DNA of 64,000 bases from an uncultured Candidatus Melainabacteria bacterium. GTDB lineage: Bacteria; Cyanobacteriota; Vampirovibrionia; Gastranaerophilales; Gastranaerophilaceae. The stretch spans positions 1 to 64,000 of the forward strand of contig CAKVIE010000007.1 of the NCBI GenBank assembly GCA_934754505.1, in the 5' to 3' direction. Positions 52,501 through 62,176 of this stretch are shown here, piece by piece. The translations under genes were made by a program, and so were the position numbers. The notes beneath the pieces were generated by a model. The model did not search any database. It was not told where the DNA came from and saw only the letters and a list, made by a program, of their open reading frames with translations. Numbering within the stretch: position 1 is the first letter of the stretch; each line of letters starts with the position of its first letter.

Positions 52501-53302
52501 ATGCTATAATTTCAGATTTATAGAAAATATATTTATACCCGTCTTGGACATCTTTAGTAATCGAATTTCCGTTTTTAACCTTTTGATACTCTGCATCTGT
52601 TATTTCTATTTTTTCAAAAGGAATAATTTTTTCAGGAGAAATAAGATTATTTTCTACATCTTGGACAGTAATATCATCTGTCAAAGACATCGAATTTACA
52701 ACCGTCATTCCGCCCGACAAAACCCTCTCAAGTCCCGACATAACAGCACCTGTTCCGAGTTTTTGCCCAATATCGTGAATAATAGAGCGGATATATGTAC
52801 CTTTGGAACAATTTACCAAAATTTTTCCTGTTTGGCTTGCCTCATCAAATTTTAAAAGCTCAATTTTAGAAACGAAAATTGTTCTTTCGGGAATTTCAGC
52901 CGTTTCGCCTGCCCGTGCAAATTCATATAATTTTTTACCGCCGACTTTAATAGCACTGTAAATCGGAGGTTTTTGACGAATTTCTCCGCAAAAAGAAGGC
53001 AAAATATTGTTAATATCCCCGCAAGTACAAACTTTATCCGAATATTTTTCAAGCTCAACTTCCGTATCATAAGATGCGGAAATATAACCGAGTTTGAAAT
53101 CGGCAACATATTCTTTTTCCGAAGGCAAATAATCAAGTAATTTCGTCGCACCTGATACAGCTATCGGCAAAACACCGCTCGCCATAGGATCAAGAGTTCC
53201 TGCATGCCCGATTTGTTTTATTTTCAAAACACGACGCAACCTGCTTATAACATCGTGAGAAGTTATCCCGACAGGTTTATTCACGTTCAAAAAGCCAAAC
53301 AC
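52448..53302 (-). CDS. truB: tRNA pseudouridine(55) synthase
   Basis: 284 residues. FLNVNKPVGITSHDVISRLR at the start and the catalytic aspartate in HAGTLDPMASGVLPIAV near residue 40; GTYIRSIIHDIG follows. It makes pseudouridine 55 in the T loop of tRNAs. The start is a GTG that shares its G with the rbfA stop codon (TAGTG). Confidence 0.95.
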   Translation of the reverse strand: MFGFLNVNKPVGITSHDVISRLRRVLKIKQIGHAGTLDPMASGVLPIAVSGATKLLDYLPSEKEYVADFKLGYISASYDTEVELEKYSDKVCTCGDINNILPSFCGEIRQKPPIYSAIKVGGKKLYEFARAGETAEIPERTIFVSKIELLKFDEASQTGKILVNCSKGTYIRSIIHDIGQKLGTGAVMSGLERVLSGGMTVVNSMSLTDDITVQDVENNLISPEKIIPFEKIEITDAEYQKVKNGNSITKDVQDGYKYIFYKSEIIAFAESSEKVVKIKKVFLQ

Positions 53303-53658
53303 TATTTTATTTCACCTTTTGAAATTTTATTGATTAATTCGGTAACTTTTGCACCACGCTCGATAGAATTATCCAAAATAAATCTAAGTTCCGGCGTCAA
53401 ACGCAATCTTATTCTTCTTCCGACTTCATAACGAATTTTCGGAGCATCTTCTTCTATTGCGGCAATGGTTTTTTCTTTCACATCATCAGGTGCAAAAACC
53501 GAATAATAAACCTTCGCAAAAGAATTATCATGTGCAATTTCCAAATCGGTTATTGAAACAACTCCGCCAATTCTTGAATCGTTCAATTTCTTTTGAATTA
53601 TGTCTGAAATTTCCTTTATTAATGTTTTTCTTATCTTTTCATTACGAAATGCAGCCAT
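53302..53658 (-). CDS. rbfA: Ribosome-binding factor A
   Basis: 118 residues, KH-like fold. SDIIQKKLNDSRIGGVVSIT and DNSFAKVYYSVF match the family; RIRLRLTPELRFILDNSIER is the usual end. It helps mature the 16S rRNA 5' end, especially in the cold. It lies 8 bp after infB in the classic infB-rbfA-truB order. Confidence 0.95.
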   Translation of the reverse strand: MAAFRNEKIRKTLIKEISDIIQKKLNDSRIGGVVSITDLEIAHDNSFAKVYYSVFAPDDVKEKTIAAIEEDAPKIRYEVGRRIRLRLTPELRFILDNSIERGAKVTELINKISKGEIK

Positions 53659-53666
53659 AATTACCT

Positions 53667-56378
53667 CTATACAAGCTCTTGACGTTCAACAAGTTCAACT
53701 GTTGTAACTTTGATAATATCTCCGATTTCAAGGTCATTGAACTTAGCAAAAGAAATACCGCATTCAAAACCCTGTGCAACTTCTTTTACATCGTCTTTGA
53801 AACGCTTGAGCTGGTCAATTGCCCCCTTAAAGATTTCCTTGCCGTTTCTCATTACAATAGCCATTTTGTTTCTTGCAACTTTGCCTTCCGTTACATAACA
53901 GCCTGCAATCTTCGTTACCTTGCCTATCGTAAAGATTTGTCTTACTTCTGCCTTACCTATTTCAACAATCTTTTCTTCAGGCTTCAACAAGTTCAACATT
54001 GTCTTTTCTAAATCTTCAAGAATTTGGTAAATAATATCAAATTTCTTTATAGTGACATTGTATTTTTCGGCAGCTGCCATTGCATTCGGGTCTTCTTTTA
54101 CCGTAAATCCCAAAATTATAGCATTACCTGCACTTGCAAGCATTACATCAGCTTCCGAAATATCACCGACTCCAACGTGGATAATCTTTGTGATAATTTC
54201 TTTTGATTCCATTTGATTTACTGCTTGTGCTACTGCTTCTGCCGCACCGTGTGTATTTGCCTTGATAATCAAGTTCAACTGCTTAACATCAGAATCTTTA
54301 TCTCCGATTGCATCATTTCTGATGTGTGCAGGCATGGTCGCTTCAAGTCTTGATGTACGTTCTTTTTCTTTTCTGTCTGCAATGATTTGGTGCATAACTT
54401 TTTCATTTTCAACAGCTTCAAAATGTTCACCCGATTGAGGAACTTCAGCCAAGCCCAAAATTTCAACAGGAGTTGAAGGACCTGCTTTTTTTATTCTTTC
54501 TCCGCTGTCTGAAATCAAAGCTCTTACCTTACCGCCGACTGTTCCTACAACGAAACAATCACCGGTGTGTAAAGTACCGTTTTGAACAAGCAGTGTCGCA
54601 ACAGGACCTTTACCTTTATCAAGATTTGATTCAATAATTACACCTGTCGCTTTTGCTGACGGATTAGCTTTATAACCGTTTACTTCTGCCAACAACAAGA
54701 TGTATTCGAGTAAATCTTCAATACCTGTTTTTTGCAATGCACTGACTTTAATGCAAGCCGTATCACCGCCCCATTCTTCAGGAACAAGTCCGTATTCCGT
54801 CAATTGCTGCAAAATTCTGTCAGGATCCGCATCAGGTTTATCACATTTGTTTACGGCAACAATAATAGGAACTTCCGCAGCTCTTGCGTGGTTAATTGCT
54901 TCAATAGTTTGAGGCATAATACCGTCATCTGCCGCAACAACCAAAATTGCAATATCTGTAGCTTTTGCACCTCTTGCACGCATTGCCGTAAATGCTTCGT
55001 GCCCCGGAGTATCGATAAATACAATCTTTTTGCCGTTGTGATGTACCGTATAAGCACCGATTGATTGGGTAATACCGCCAACTTCGGTTGAGGTAATTTT
55101 TTGTCCTGTTTGTCTGATTGAATCCAACAATGTTGTCTTACCGTGGTCAACGTGACCTAAAATACTTACAACAGGTGCTCTCGTCTTTAATAATTTTTCG
55201 TCAACTTCTGAAAGTTCTTTGAGTTTTTCCTCTTTCTTCATTTCTTCTTCAATGAAAGCATCCAAATCTTCCTCTTGAACTTCAATTTCAAAGTTTTGAC
55301 ATACTTTTTTCTGTGTATCTATATCTATTACCTGATTTACTGTCGCTAAAATACCGTTCATCATCAAGAATTTAACGATTTCTGCTGATGATTTTCCAAT
55401 CTTATCAGCAAGTTCGCCGACAGTCATCACCGAATTGATTACTACCGATTTGATTTCCTCTTGAACAACTTCAACTTTTTCTTTCTTTCTGTGTTTTTGA
55501 GCCATAGCTTTTTCAAGACTGATAAGCTCTTGTTGTTCTTCTTTGGATTTGTAATCTTTATCCTTTTTATTTGTATCTTTACGTTTATTATATCCCGGTT
55601 TATTTTCGTAAATATCTTGAGAAATAAAATGGCGTTTTACAGGTTCTTTTCTTGAATCGGGATTACCTTGAGGTCTTTGACCCTGACCTTGATTTAAACC
55701 TTGTTGAGGTCTTTGAGGTCTGTTGTTATCGCCAAAACGTCTTTCAGGACGTTGAAATCTGTTTCCGTCGCCTCTGTTCGGTCTGTTTGGATTGTTAGAA
55801 TTGTTTTGGTTCGGATTTTGTTGTTGTCTTGCAGCTCTTTCCGCATTTCTCTTATCCTTTAACAACTTTTCCTGTTCACGTTTTTTACGCATATTTTCTG
55901 CCATAATTTCGGCTCTGCGTTTTTGGCTGTTTTGATTATTGTATTCTAACAATGAACGAATGCTTGTCGGCTCGGGAGTTTTTGCTGTTTCTGAAACTTC
56001 TGTTTTTTCTTCCGCAGCTTTTTCTTGAACTTGTTCTGATTTTTCAACAACAACGTTCTTTTTAACAGTAGCAACTTCTTCTTTTACTGCTTCTTTTTTA
56101 ACTGTATCAGGTGCCGTTTGTTCAGTCTTTTCATCTGTTGTTTTAGCAGCTTCAGCTTGTTGTACCTTAGCCTTTTTAACAATAAATGCTTTAGGCTTCT
56201 TCGGTGCTGTCGAAGCAGGAGCCTTCATCGCTTCTTTAATCTTTTTGTATTGTATGGTCGTCAAAGTGCTTGAGTGTGATTTTACTTTCACACCGATTTT
56301 CTTTTCCAGCTGTTCTATCATTTCTTTTGTCGTTAAGCCGAGTTCCTTTGCGACTTCATATACTCTTATATTTTCCAT
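53667..56378 (-). CDS. infB: Translation initiation factor IF-2
   Basis: 903 residues. An N-terminal IF2N domain ([19 protein letters not shown]) and a second copy near 320 flank a long disordered segment. Residues about 160-260 of it are rich in Arg, Asn, Gln and Pro. The GTPase domain has [15 protein letters not shown] near 410, DTPGHEAF and [11 protein letters not shown]; domains II to IV follow. It places initiator tRNA on the 30S subunit. The basic Asn/Gln/Arg tract is like those of cyanobacterial IF2. ylxR is 23 bp upstream. Confidence 0.97.
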   Translation of the reverse strand: MENIRVYEVAKELGLTTKEMIEQLEKKIGVKVKSHSSTLTTIQYKKIKEAMKAPASTAPKKPKAFIVKKAKVQQAEAAKTTDEKTEQTAPDTVKKEAVKEEVATVKKNVVVEKSEQVQEKAAEEKTEVSETAKTPEPTSIRSLLEYNNQNSQKRRAEIMAENMRKKREQEKLLKDKRNAERAARQQQNPNQNNSNNPNRPNRGDGNRFQRPERRFGDNNRPQRPQQGLNQGQGQRPQGNPDSRKEPVKRHFISQDIYENKPGYNKRKDTNKKDKDYKSKEEQQELISLEKAMAQKHRKKEKVEVVQEEIKSVVINSVMTVGELADKIGKSSAEIVKFLMMNGILATVNQVIDIDTQKKVCQNFEIEVQEEDLDAFIEEEMKKEEKLKELSEVDEKLLKTRAPVVSILGHVDHGKTTLLDSIRQTGQKITSTEVGGITQSIGAYTVHHNGKKIVFIDTPGHEAFTAMRARGAKATDIAILVVAADDGIMPQTIEAINHARAAEVPIIVAVNKCDKPDADPDRILQQLTEYGLVPEEWGGDTACIKVSALQKTGIEDLLEYILLLAEVNGYKANPSAKATGVIIESNLDKGKGPVATLLVQNGTLHTGDCFVVGTVGGKVRALISDSGERIKKAGPSTPVEILGLAEVPQSGEHFEAVENEKVMHQIIADRKEKERTSRLEATMPAHIRNDAIGDKDSDVKQLNLIIKANTHGAAEAVAQAVNQMESKEIITKIIHVGVGDISEADVMLASAGNAIILGFTVKEDPNAMAAAEKYNVTIKKFDIIYQILEDLEKTMLNLLKPEEKIVEIGKAEVRQIFTIGKVTKIAGCYVTEGKVARNKMAIVMRNGKEIFKGAIDQLKRFKDDVKEVAQGFECGISFAKFNDLEIGDIIKVTTVELVERQELV

Positions 56379-56401
56379 TTATTTCTTTCTATACTTATCT
56401 A

Positions 56402-56686
56402 TTATTGTTTTAACACAATCAAAGTGTTAAGTACAGTAATTATTTTTTCTTTTAACGAATTTTCGACATTTTTTCTTAATATTTTAGAAATTTTTGATTT
56501 TTTAAATGCCATATCGACACATTTTTCATCTTTGCAGACATAACATGAACGTCCGAAATGTCTGCCGTCGGGATTAATAAAAATTCCATCTTCGTTTTTC
56601 ACCGAAGTAATTTTTATCAAATCTTTTTTTTCGGCATATTTTCCGCAGCCTACACATTTTCTCAAAAATTTCTTATCACTGCTCAT
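56402..56686 (-). CDS. ylxR: YlxR/RnpM family RNA-binding protein
   Basis: 94 residues. RKCVGCGKYAEKKDLIKI and GRHFGRSCYVCKDEKCVDMA are the marks of the YlxR (DUF448) family, found between nusA and infB in most bacteria. Members bind RNA; the Bacillus one affects RNase P. I start at the ATG at 56686, with GAGG 7 bp before it; it overlaps the preceding gene by 11 bp. nusA is not in its usual place here. Confidence 0.9.
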   Translation of the reverse strand: MSSDKKFLRKCVGCGKYAEKKDLIKITSVKNEDGIFINPDGRHFGRSCYVCKDEKCVDMAFKKSKISKILRKNVENSLKEKIITVLNTLIVLKQ

Positions 56687-57818
56687 TTTCTGCCTCATAA
56701 TCCTTTAAAAATTCTATATTCTCAAGAAGTATTTCTTTTGCTCTTTTCAAAGTTTTCGCTTTTTGGGTCAAAATAACGTGTGACATACCGGTATAAGAAA
56801 CGTCCAAATCATCATCGCCAAGTGCTTTCAACGCCTCATCAGAAATTTTTTCCACGATATGAGAGAAAGTATGTCCGTTATCGAACTCAACCAAACTGTA
56901 TTCATCAGACAAAGACCCGTAAACAGCAGATAAAAACAGTCCGTACAAATCAGTTTTTATCATAGGCAAAATCGCCTGCAAATGCATTTTTTTGAAAAAC
57001 GGATTGAACTCAATAACATTATAAATATCATCTTTCACAAAAATATCTATGCCCAAAATCCCGCAATATACCCCTGCTCGCTCGGAAATGTCATCTATCA
57101 AAGGATACACCGTTTCCTTTAAAATCTTTTCTTCGAGTTCTTTTGAAATACAATTATCGGGATAAAAAACAGTCAAAGGATACGAATAATCCTCATTGCT
57201 CATACAACTTCCAATAGGAAAAACACTGTACCCGTCTGTTAAAAAGTAAAGAGATACTTCCTTTGCGTCAATATAATCTTCTATAATAATCTTATTTTCG
57301 GGAGAAATTGCAGCTTTTTCGATTGCAGTTTTTGCCTTTGCAAAAGATGTTGCAAAATACGGTCTATCTCCGGGGATATGGGTATCCTGCTTAATAACCA
57401 ATGCTTTTCTTGCATTTGAAGCATAAGCCACAGCTTGATTTTCTCTTTCAAAAATTCCAAATTTCATTGTCGGAATTTGAAGCCGATACATAGTTTTTTT
57501 AGCCGCCGATTTATAAATCGCAACCGTTGCAGCATCTGCCGTCGGAGCAAGTATAGGAAGCTCCGCTTTATTAAAAGCTTCAGCTATATCATTCTGAATT
57601 GCCGTTAACGATGTGACAACCGTCAAAGCTATTTCATTCGCTTTTGCAAATTCCACCAATTCCTCGGTATCGTTCTCTGAAATATCAATATTTTCTGCAT
57701 AATCGGAAGTTCTTTCCGTACCGCTTGCAACAAAAATCATCTCGTCAGGATTTTTTTGACGAAAATATTTTGCCAAAGAATATGCATTAGAATCTGAACC
57801 TACAATTAATATACTCAT
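56676..57818 (-). CDS. PurD-like ATP-grasp protein, divergent
   Basis: 380 residues, about 40 shorter than typical PurD (phosphoribosylamine-glycine ligase). The N-terminal domain (ILIVGSDSNAYSLAKYF, LTVVTSLTAIQ, ILAPTADAATVAIYKSAAK) and the end of the ATP-grasp domain (GILGIDIFVKDDIYNVIEFN) are recognisable. The glycine-rich ATP loop GKGV and the AQDHKR segment of real PurD are missing (DTHIPGDRPYF and SNEDYSYPLT stand there). It may use other substrates or be inactive. It sits between aroH and ylxR and overlaps ylxR by 11 bp. Confidence 0.65.
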   Translation of the reverse strand: MSILIVGSDSNAYSLAKYFRQKNPDEMIFVASGTERTSDYAENIDISENDTEELVEFAKANEIALTVVTSLTAIQNDIAEAFNKAELPILAPTADAATVAIYKSAAKKTMYRLQIPTMKFGIFERENQAVAYASNARKALVIKQDTHIPGDRPYFATSFAKAKTAIEKAAISPENKIIIEDYIDAKEVSLYFLTDGYSVFPIGSCMSNEDYSYPLTVFYPDNCISKELEEKILKETVYPLIDDISERAGVYCGILGIDIFVKDDIYNVIEFNPFFKKMHLQAILPMIKTDLYGLFLSAVYGSLSDEYSLVEFDNGHTFSHIVEKISDEALKALGDDDLDVSYTGMSHVILTQKAKTLKRAKEILLENIEFLKDYEAENEQ

Positions 57819-57853
57819 AGGTCAATTATACAACGAAAAAGATTTTTTATAAA

Positions 57854-58219
57854 TTAAGCTCTTTTCAAGTCGGGACGAAGTCTTTCAGCTTCTCTCAAAT
57901 AAACATGTTTTATTTCTTTTTGAGATTTATCGGAATTTGTCACCACCAAAACTCTTATACATTTTTTCAAGCCGTTTTCAAACTCAAATTCACGATAGCA
58001 CATCATAGGAACTGTATGCCAGCCAAGCTCTGTACGAGCGAACTTTGCAGGAGTAGAACTCTTGATATCTTCCGTTATCGAAAATTCCGCATAAGCAAAA
58101 TCGTCTGTATTTAAATCATTATCGGAAATTATTTTTGATAAAAGTTCAACCGTTGCCTCTTTGACATTCTCAACAGTATCTTCTTCAACGGTTATTGCAC
58201 CTCTGATTCCTCTTATCAT
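57854..58219 (-). CDS. aroH: Chorismate mutase, AroH type
   Basis: 121 residues, the AroH trimeric fold. RGIRGAITVEEDTVENVKEA carries the active-site Arg, with AYAEFSITEDI, VPMMCYREFEFE and IRVLVVTNSDKSQKEIKHVYLREAERLRPDL further on. It turns chorismate into prephenate for phenylalanine and tyrosine. It overlaps fmt by 4 bp. Confidence 0.95.
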   Translation of the reverse strand: MIRGIRGAITVEEDTVENVKEATVELLSKIISDNDLNTDDFAYAEFSITEDIKSSTPAKFARTELGWHTVPMMCYREFEFENGLKKCIRVLVVTNSDKSQKEIKHVYLREAERLRPDLKRA

Positions 58220-59154
58220 AAAATATCTCCTTTTTTGAGCCTCATTCCGTTTGCAAAATCACAAGCACACATCTTTGACTTGCTTTCGGGCTTCACAGTC
58301 TTGAGTAAAATTGCTTTATCAGCACATTTTACAATCAAACCGAATTTATTTATACAAATTATCTCGCCTTGTTTTGCATCGGCACACTCCATAGGACTGA
58401 TTTCCGTTTCAATAACCTGAATGTTTTTGCCGTTGCGGCACAAATAAGCCATTGGCCAAGGCTGCAATCCTCTAACGTGATTATGAAATTTTTGAGCCGT
58501 CAAATTAAAATCGACAATCCCGTCTTCTTTTTTGAACTTTGGAGCAAATGTTACGTCATCTTCATTCTGAACAATCGGTGTAATTTCATTCGCATAAATT
58601 CCCTGCAAAGTCTTATGTATCAAATTCGGAGCCTTTTCCGAAATTATTTTTACAAGTTCCGGAACGCTCATATTTTCCGTAACTTCGATTTTATCAGTAA
58701 GACAAATATCACCCGCATCCATTTTCAAAACGGTTTTCATCGTTGTAATACCTGTTTCTTTATCACCGTTGATAACCGCCCATTGAATAGGGTTTGCACC
58801 TCGATACTTAGGCAAAAGAGATGCATGAAGATTTATCGTTCCAAACTTCGGAATATCAAGAACTTCTTGCGATAATAACTGACCAAACGCAAATGTTACA
58901 AAGAAATCAGGCTCTAATGCCTTAATTTTATCCATAACTTCTCTGTCTTTCGATATTGAAGGCGTTTGAAACAACTGAACATTATTTCTTACCGCACACT
59001 GCTTTATCGGAGATGCCTTGACTTCACAGCCTCTGCCTGCAGGTCTGTCGGGCATGGTAACAGCCGCTATAACATCAATATCTTCGCATTTTACAAGTTC
59101 TTTCATAGCATTTACAGCAATTTTAGGTGTAGCAAGAAATACAGCTTTAATCAT
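58216..59154 (-). CDS. fmt: Methionyl-tRNA formyltransferase
   Basis: 312 residues. AVFLATPKIAVNAMKELV at the start, MPDRPAGRG, NLHASLLPKYRGANPIQWAV (active-site Asn and His) and TTMKTVLKMDAGDICL follow in order; the C-terminal OB-like domain starts near 205. It formylates initiator Met-tRNA. Two ATG codons are adjacent; the second (59154) is better spaced from GAGG. It overlaps def by 8 bp, the usual pairing. Confidence 0.95.
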   Translation of the reverse strand: MIKAVFLATPKIAVNAMKELVKCEDIDVIAAVTMPDRPAGRGCEVKASPIKQCAVRNNVQLFQTPSISKDREVMDKIKALEPDFFVTFAFGQLLSQEVLDIPKFGTINLHASLLPKYRGANPIQWAVINGDKETGITTMKTVLKMDAGDICLTDKIEVTENMSVPELVKIISEKAPNLIHKTLQGIYANEITPIVQNEDDVTFAPKFKKEDGIVDFNLTAQKFHNHVRGLQPWPMAYLCRNGKNIQVIETEISPMECADAKQGEIICINKFGLIVKCADKAILLKTVKPESKSKMCACDFANGMRLKKGDIL

Positions 59155-59749
59155 CATCTTCCTCTGCTTTGTCGGTTATAATCGCATTGTTTTTTGCAAT
59201 TTCTTCTTCAAGTGCATCTTCTTCAATTAATTTATCAGGCTCAACCGCAGGCAAACCTTTTTCCTTCAACAATTCATCAGCCTCAAAACGGTTTCTTACG
59301 TGGTCAACAAATAAAATACCGTCCAAATGGTCAAATTCGTGTTGAATTGCTCTTGCCAAAAGCTCTCCGTCTTTTGCTTCAACAATGAACGGACGACCCT
59401 TTAAGTCCATTGCCTTAATTTTCACATTTTTATATCTTCTTACATAAGTAAAGACTTCAGGAAAACTCAAACATCCCTCGTTACAAGCTATTGCACCGTC
59501 TTTGTGAATAATTTTCGGATTGATAAAAACCATCGGGTTATATTTTTCTTTAGGCAAAGAAACATCAATAACAAACATTCTCAAAAGTTCTCCAACTTGA
59601 GGAGCTGCCAAACCTACACCGTTATTTGCATACATAGTATCTAACATATCTTCTGCCAAAATTTGAATTTTTTTAGAGATTTTTGATACTTCTTTCGATT
59701 TTTGTCTTAAAACGGGATCACCGTATTTCAAAATTTTTCTTATTGACAT
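59147..59749 (-). CDS. def: Peptide deformylase
   Basis: 200 residues. The three motifs are complete: GVGLAAPQVG near residue 43, EGCLSFP near 93 (Cys metal ligand), and QHEFDHLDGILFVD near 136 (two His and the catalytic Glu). It removes the formyl group from new proteins. A charged C-terminal extension of about 40 residues (EPDKLIEEDALEEEIAKNN) is longer than usual. Confidence 0.95.
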   Translation of the reverse strand: MSIRKILKYGDPVLRQKSKEVSKISKKIQILAEDMLDTMYANNGVGLAAPQVGELLRMFVIDVSLPKEKYNPMVFINPKIIHKDGAIACNEGCLSFPEVFTYVRRYKNVKIKAMDLKGRPFIVEAKDGELLARAIQHEFDHLDGILFVDHVRNRFEADELLKEKGLPAVEPDKLIEEDALEEEIAKNNAIITDKAEEDDD

Positions 59750-59755
59750 ATTAGC

Positions 59756-60790
59756 CTACTTTCTTGCCTGAAAATTCAATATAAGCATTACAACAGCCAA
59801 AGCTATCGCATATATAAAATATTTTACAACAGAATGATTAACAAGATAAACACTTATTCCGCCTGTCAAAACCGCAATTCCCGAAAGGAATAATACAGTT
59901 TGGTTTTGAGAAAATCCTGCTTTTAAAAGCCTGTGATGAACGTGTTCCGCATCTGCAACAAAAGGTGATTTACCTTTGGCAATTCTTCTGACAGATGCAA
60001 AGGTAATATCAAAAACAGGGACAAATAATACCAAAACGGGAACCCACATCAAAACAGAATCCGTTTGCATAATGCCCGTAACGGAAAGCGTTGCAAGCAT
60101 AAATCCTGCAAACAAAGCCCCTGAATCGCCCATGAAAATTCTTGCAGGATTGAAGTTATACGTCAAGAATGCCAACATAGCACCTGCTAAAATAAAAGCA
60201 ATCAAAGGACTAACCATGCCCGATGCCGTTGTAGCGGCAATCAAGCCCAAAGTCACCGCACTTATAGAAATTACAGACCCTGCAAGTCCGTCAATACCGT
60301 CGATAAAGTTCACGGCATTAGAGACGCCGACAATCCAAGCGGTCGTAACGAACCAAGATAAAAATCCCAAATGATACGAAATTCCGAACGGAAGATAAAC
60401 ATCTTCTATTCTTATGCCCAAACAAAAGACTATTGTTGCGATTGCAAGCTGAATAAACAACTTAAATTTTGCATCTAAACAATAAATATCGTCAATAAGT
60501 CCCAAAAGGAACATAAGCGAGCTTCCGAGCAAAATTCCCGAAAGCAAAGAGCCGTAAGGATAATAGCTCAAGAAAACCAAAAACAGGAAGGTCAGCATTG
60601 TGCTAAACCAAACAGCAACACCGCCGAGTCTTGGTACGGGGTGGTCGTGAATTTTCCTTTCACCCGGAGCATCGTACAAACCTTGTTTTTTGGAAAAATA
60701 AATTACGGCAGGCACGATAAAAATCGCAAGCAAAAACGAAATTACCGCTCCTATAATATGTGCCTCAGATAATTGTAATATTGTTGTCAT
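59756..60790 (-). CDS. Polyprenyl-phosphate GlcNAc/hexosamine-1-phosphate transferase (WecA/TagO-like)
   Basis: 344 residues with about 11 membrane segments. Motifs of the MraY/WecA family: RKIHDHPVPRLGGVAVW near 45, GLIDDIYCLDAKFKLFIQL near 95 (Asp pair), NFIDGIDGLAGSV near 155, FMGDSGALF near 213, and HVHHRLLKAGFSQ near 280. The HxHHRLL loop points to the WecA/TagO branch rather than MraY. It starts lipid-linked glycan assembly and could initiate the O-chain made by the locus at 24-45 kb. It follows glyA by 3 bp. Confidence 0.9.
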   Translation of the reverse strand: MTTILQLSEAHIIGAVISFLLAIFIVPAVIYFSKKQGLYDAPGERKIHDHPVPRLGGVAVWFSTMLTFLFLVFLSYYPYGSLLSGILLGSSLMFLLGLIDDIYCLDAKFKLFIQLAIATIVFCLGIRIEDVYLPFGISYHLGFLSWFVTTAWIVGVSNAVNFIDGIDGLAGSVISISAVTLGLIAATTASGMVSPLIAFILAGAMLAFLTYNFNPARIFMGDSGALFAGFMLATLSVTGIMQTDSVLMWVPVLVLFVPVFDITFASVRRIAKGKSPFVADAEHVHHRLLKAGFSQNQTVLFLSGIAVLTGGISVYLVNHSVVKYFIYAIALAVVMLILNFQARK

Positions 60791-60793
60791 TTT

Positions 60794-62038
60794 TTATTGT
60801 CCTTGATATAAGGGATATTTCTTACACAATTTTAATGCTCGTTCTCTGAGATTTTCAAGTGCAACTTCATTATCCCATACGGTAATTGCAGATGCAATAA
60901 TTTTACCGACTTCGTACATATCTTCTTCTTTAAAACCTCTCGTTGTAACGGCAGGAGTACCAATTCTTACACCGCTTGTAACAAAAGGACTTTGAGGGTC
61001 ATTCGGAACAGTATTTTTATTTGCCGTAATACCGACTCTTTCAAGAAGATTTGCAACATCTTTACCTGTCTTGCCTGTTTTTCTCAAATCGATGGTCATT
61101 ACGTGATTTTCAGTACCATTTCCGACAATATCAATATTTTCATCAAGTAAAGACTGAGCAAGTGCCTTTGCGTTCTTAACAATTTGAGCCGCATATTCTT
61201 TAAATTCAGGCTGCAAAGCCTCTTTAAAAGCAACAGCTTTTGCGGCAATAATATGTTCCAGAGGTCCGCCTTGAATTCCGGGGAAAACAGCCTTATCAAT
61301 ACCTGCGGCATGCTCATTTGAACACATAATTACACCGCCTCGAGGTCCTCTCAAAGATTTGTGAGTTGTTGTTGTTATAAAATCCGCATATCCGACAGGC
61401 GAAGGGTGAACTCCGCCTGCAACAAGCCCTGCGATATGAGCAATATCAGCCATCAAATATGCACCGACTTTATCGGCAATTTCTTTAAATCGTTTGAAAT
61501 CAATGATTTTAGAATAGTTACTTGCACCGCAGATAATCATCTTCGGTTTGTTTTCAACAGCAAGTCTTTCAACTTCATCATAATCAATCTCGCCTTGTTC
61601 ATTAACACCGTAAGAAACGATATTAAAATACATGCCCGAGAAATTAACAGGCGAGCCGTGAGTTAAGTGACCGCCGTTTGACAAATCCATACCCAAAACG
61701 GTATCACCGTGTTTCAGAGCATAGAAAAAGACTGCCATATTTGCTTGAGCACCGCTGTGAGGCTGAACGTTGGCATGTTCAACACCGAAAAGTTTTTTAA
61801 CTCTTTCAACAGCTATTGACTCGATTTTATCAACGAAATCACAGCCGTTGTAAAAACGTTTATACGGCTTACCTTCTGCATATTTATTTGTCAAAACCGT
61901 ACCTGCTGCTGCAATTACAGCTTTTGAAGCTATGTTTTCGCTTGCAATAAGTTCAATTGTATTTTCTTGTCTGTGTAATTCACCTTCAATTAATTCGGCG
62001 ATTTCAGAGTCTGTATTTTTAATAATATCTGTTTCCAT
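60794..62038 (-). CDS. glyA: Serine hydroxymethyltransferase
   Basis: 414 residues, standard length. [14 protein letters not shown] near residue 28, [41 protein letters not shown] and the PLP lysine in [16 protein letters not shown] near 226 are all present. It interconverts serine and glycine and feeds one-carbon units to formyl-tetrahydrofolate, used by fmt in the same operon. GAGGTG precedes the ATG. It is the first gene of the long minus-strand operon. Confidence 0.97.
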   Translation of the reverse strand: METDIIKNTDSEIAELIEGELHRQENTIELIASENIASKAVIAAAGTVLTNKYAEGKPYKRFYNGCDFVDKIESIAVERVKKLFGVEHANVQPHSGAQANMAVFFYALKHGDTVLGMDLSNGGHLTHGSPVNFSGMYFNIVSYGVNEQGEIDYDEVERLAVENKPKMIICGASNYSKIIDFKRFKEIADKVGAYLMADIAHIAGLVAGGVHPSPVGYADFITTTTHKSLRGPRGGVIMCSNEHAAGIDKAVFPGIQGGPLEHIIAAKAVAFKEALQPEFKEYAAQIVKNAKALAQSLLDENIDIVGNGTENHVMTIDLRKTGKTGKDVANLLERVGITANKNTVPNDPQSPFVTSGVRIGTPAVTTRGFKEEDMYEVGKIIASAITVWDNEVALENLRERALKLCKKYPLYQGQ

Positions 62039-62176
62039 GCCTACACCTCTTTTTTTATTCCTATTTTATATGAAAATAGATTTATTTCAAAATAGGTAAA
62101 ACGGCTAATAAATATTTTTGCCGAAAAGATTGATATTTAAAAAATAATCCGTAAAATAAATTCAGGAGAACGGAAT

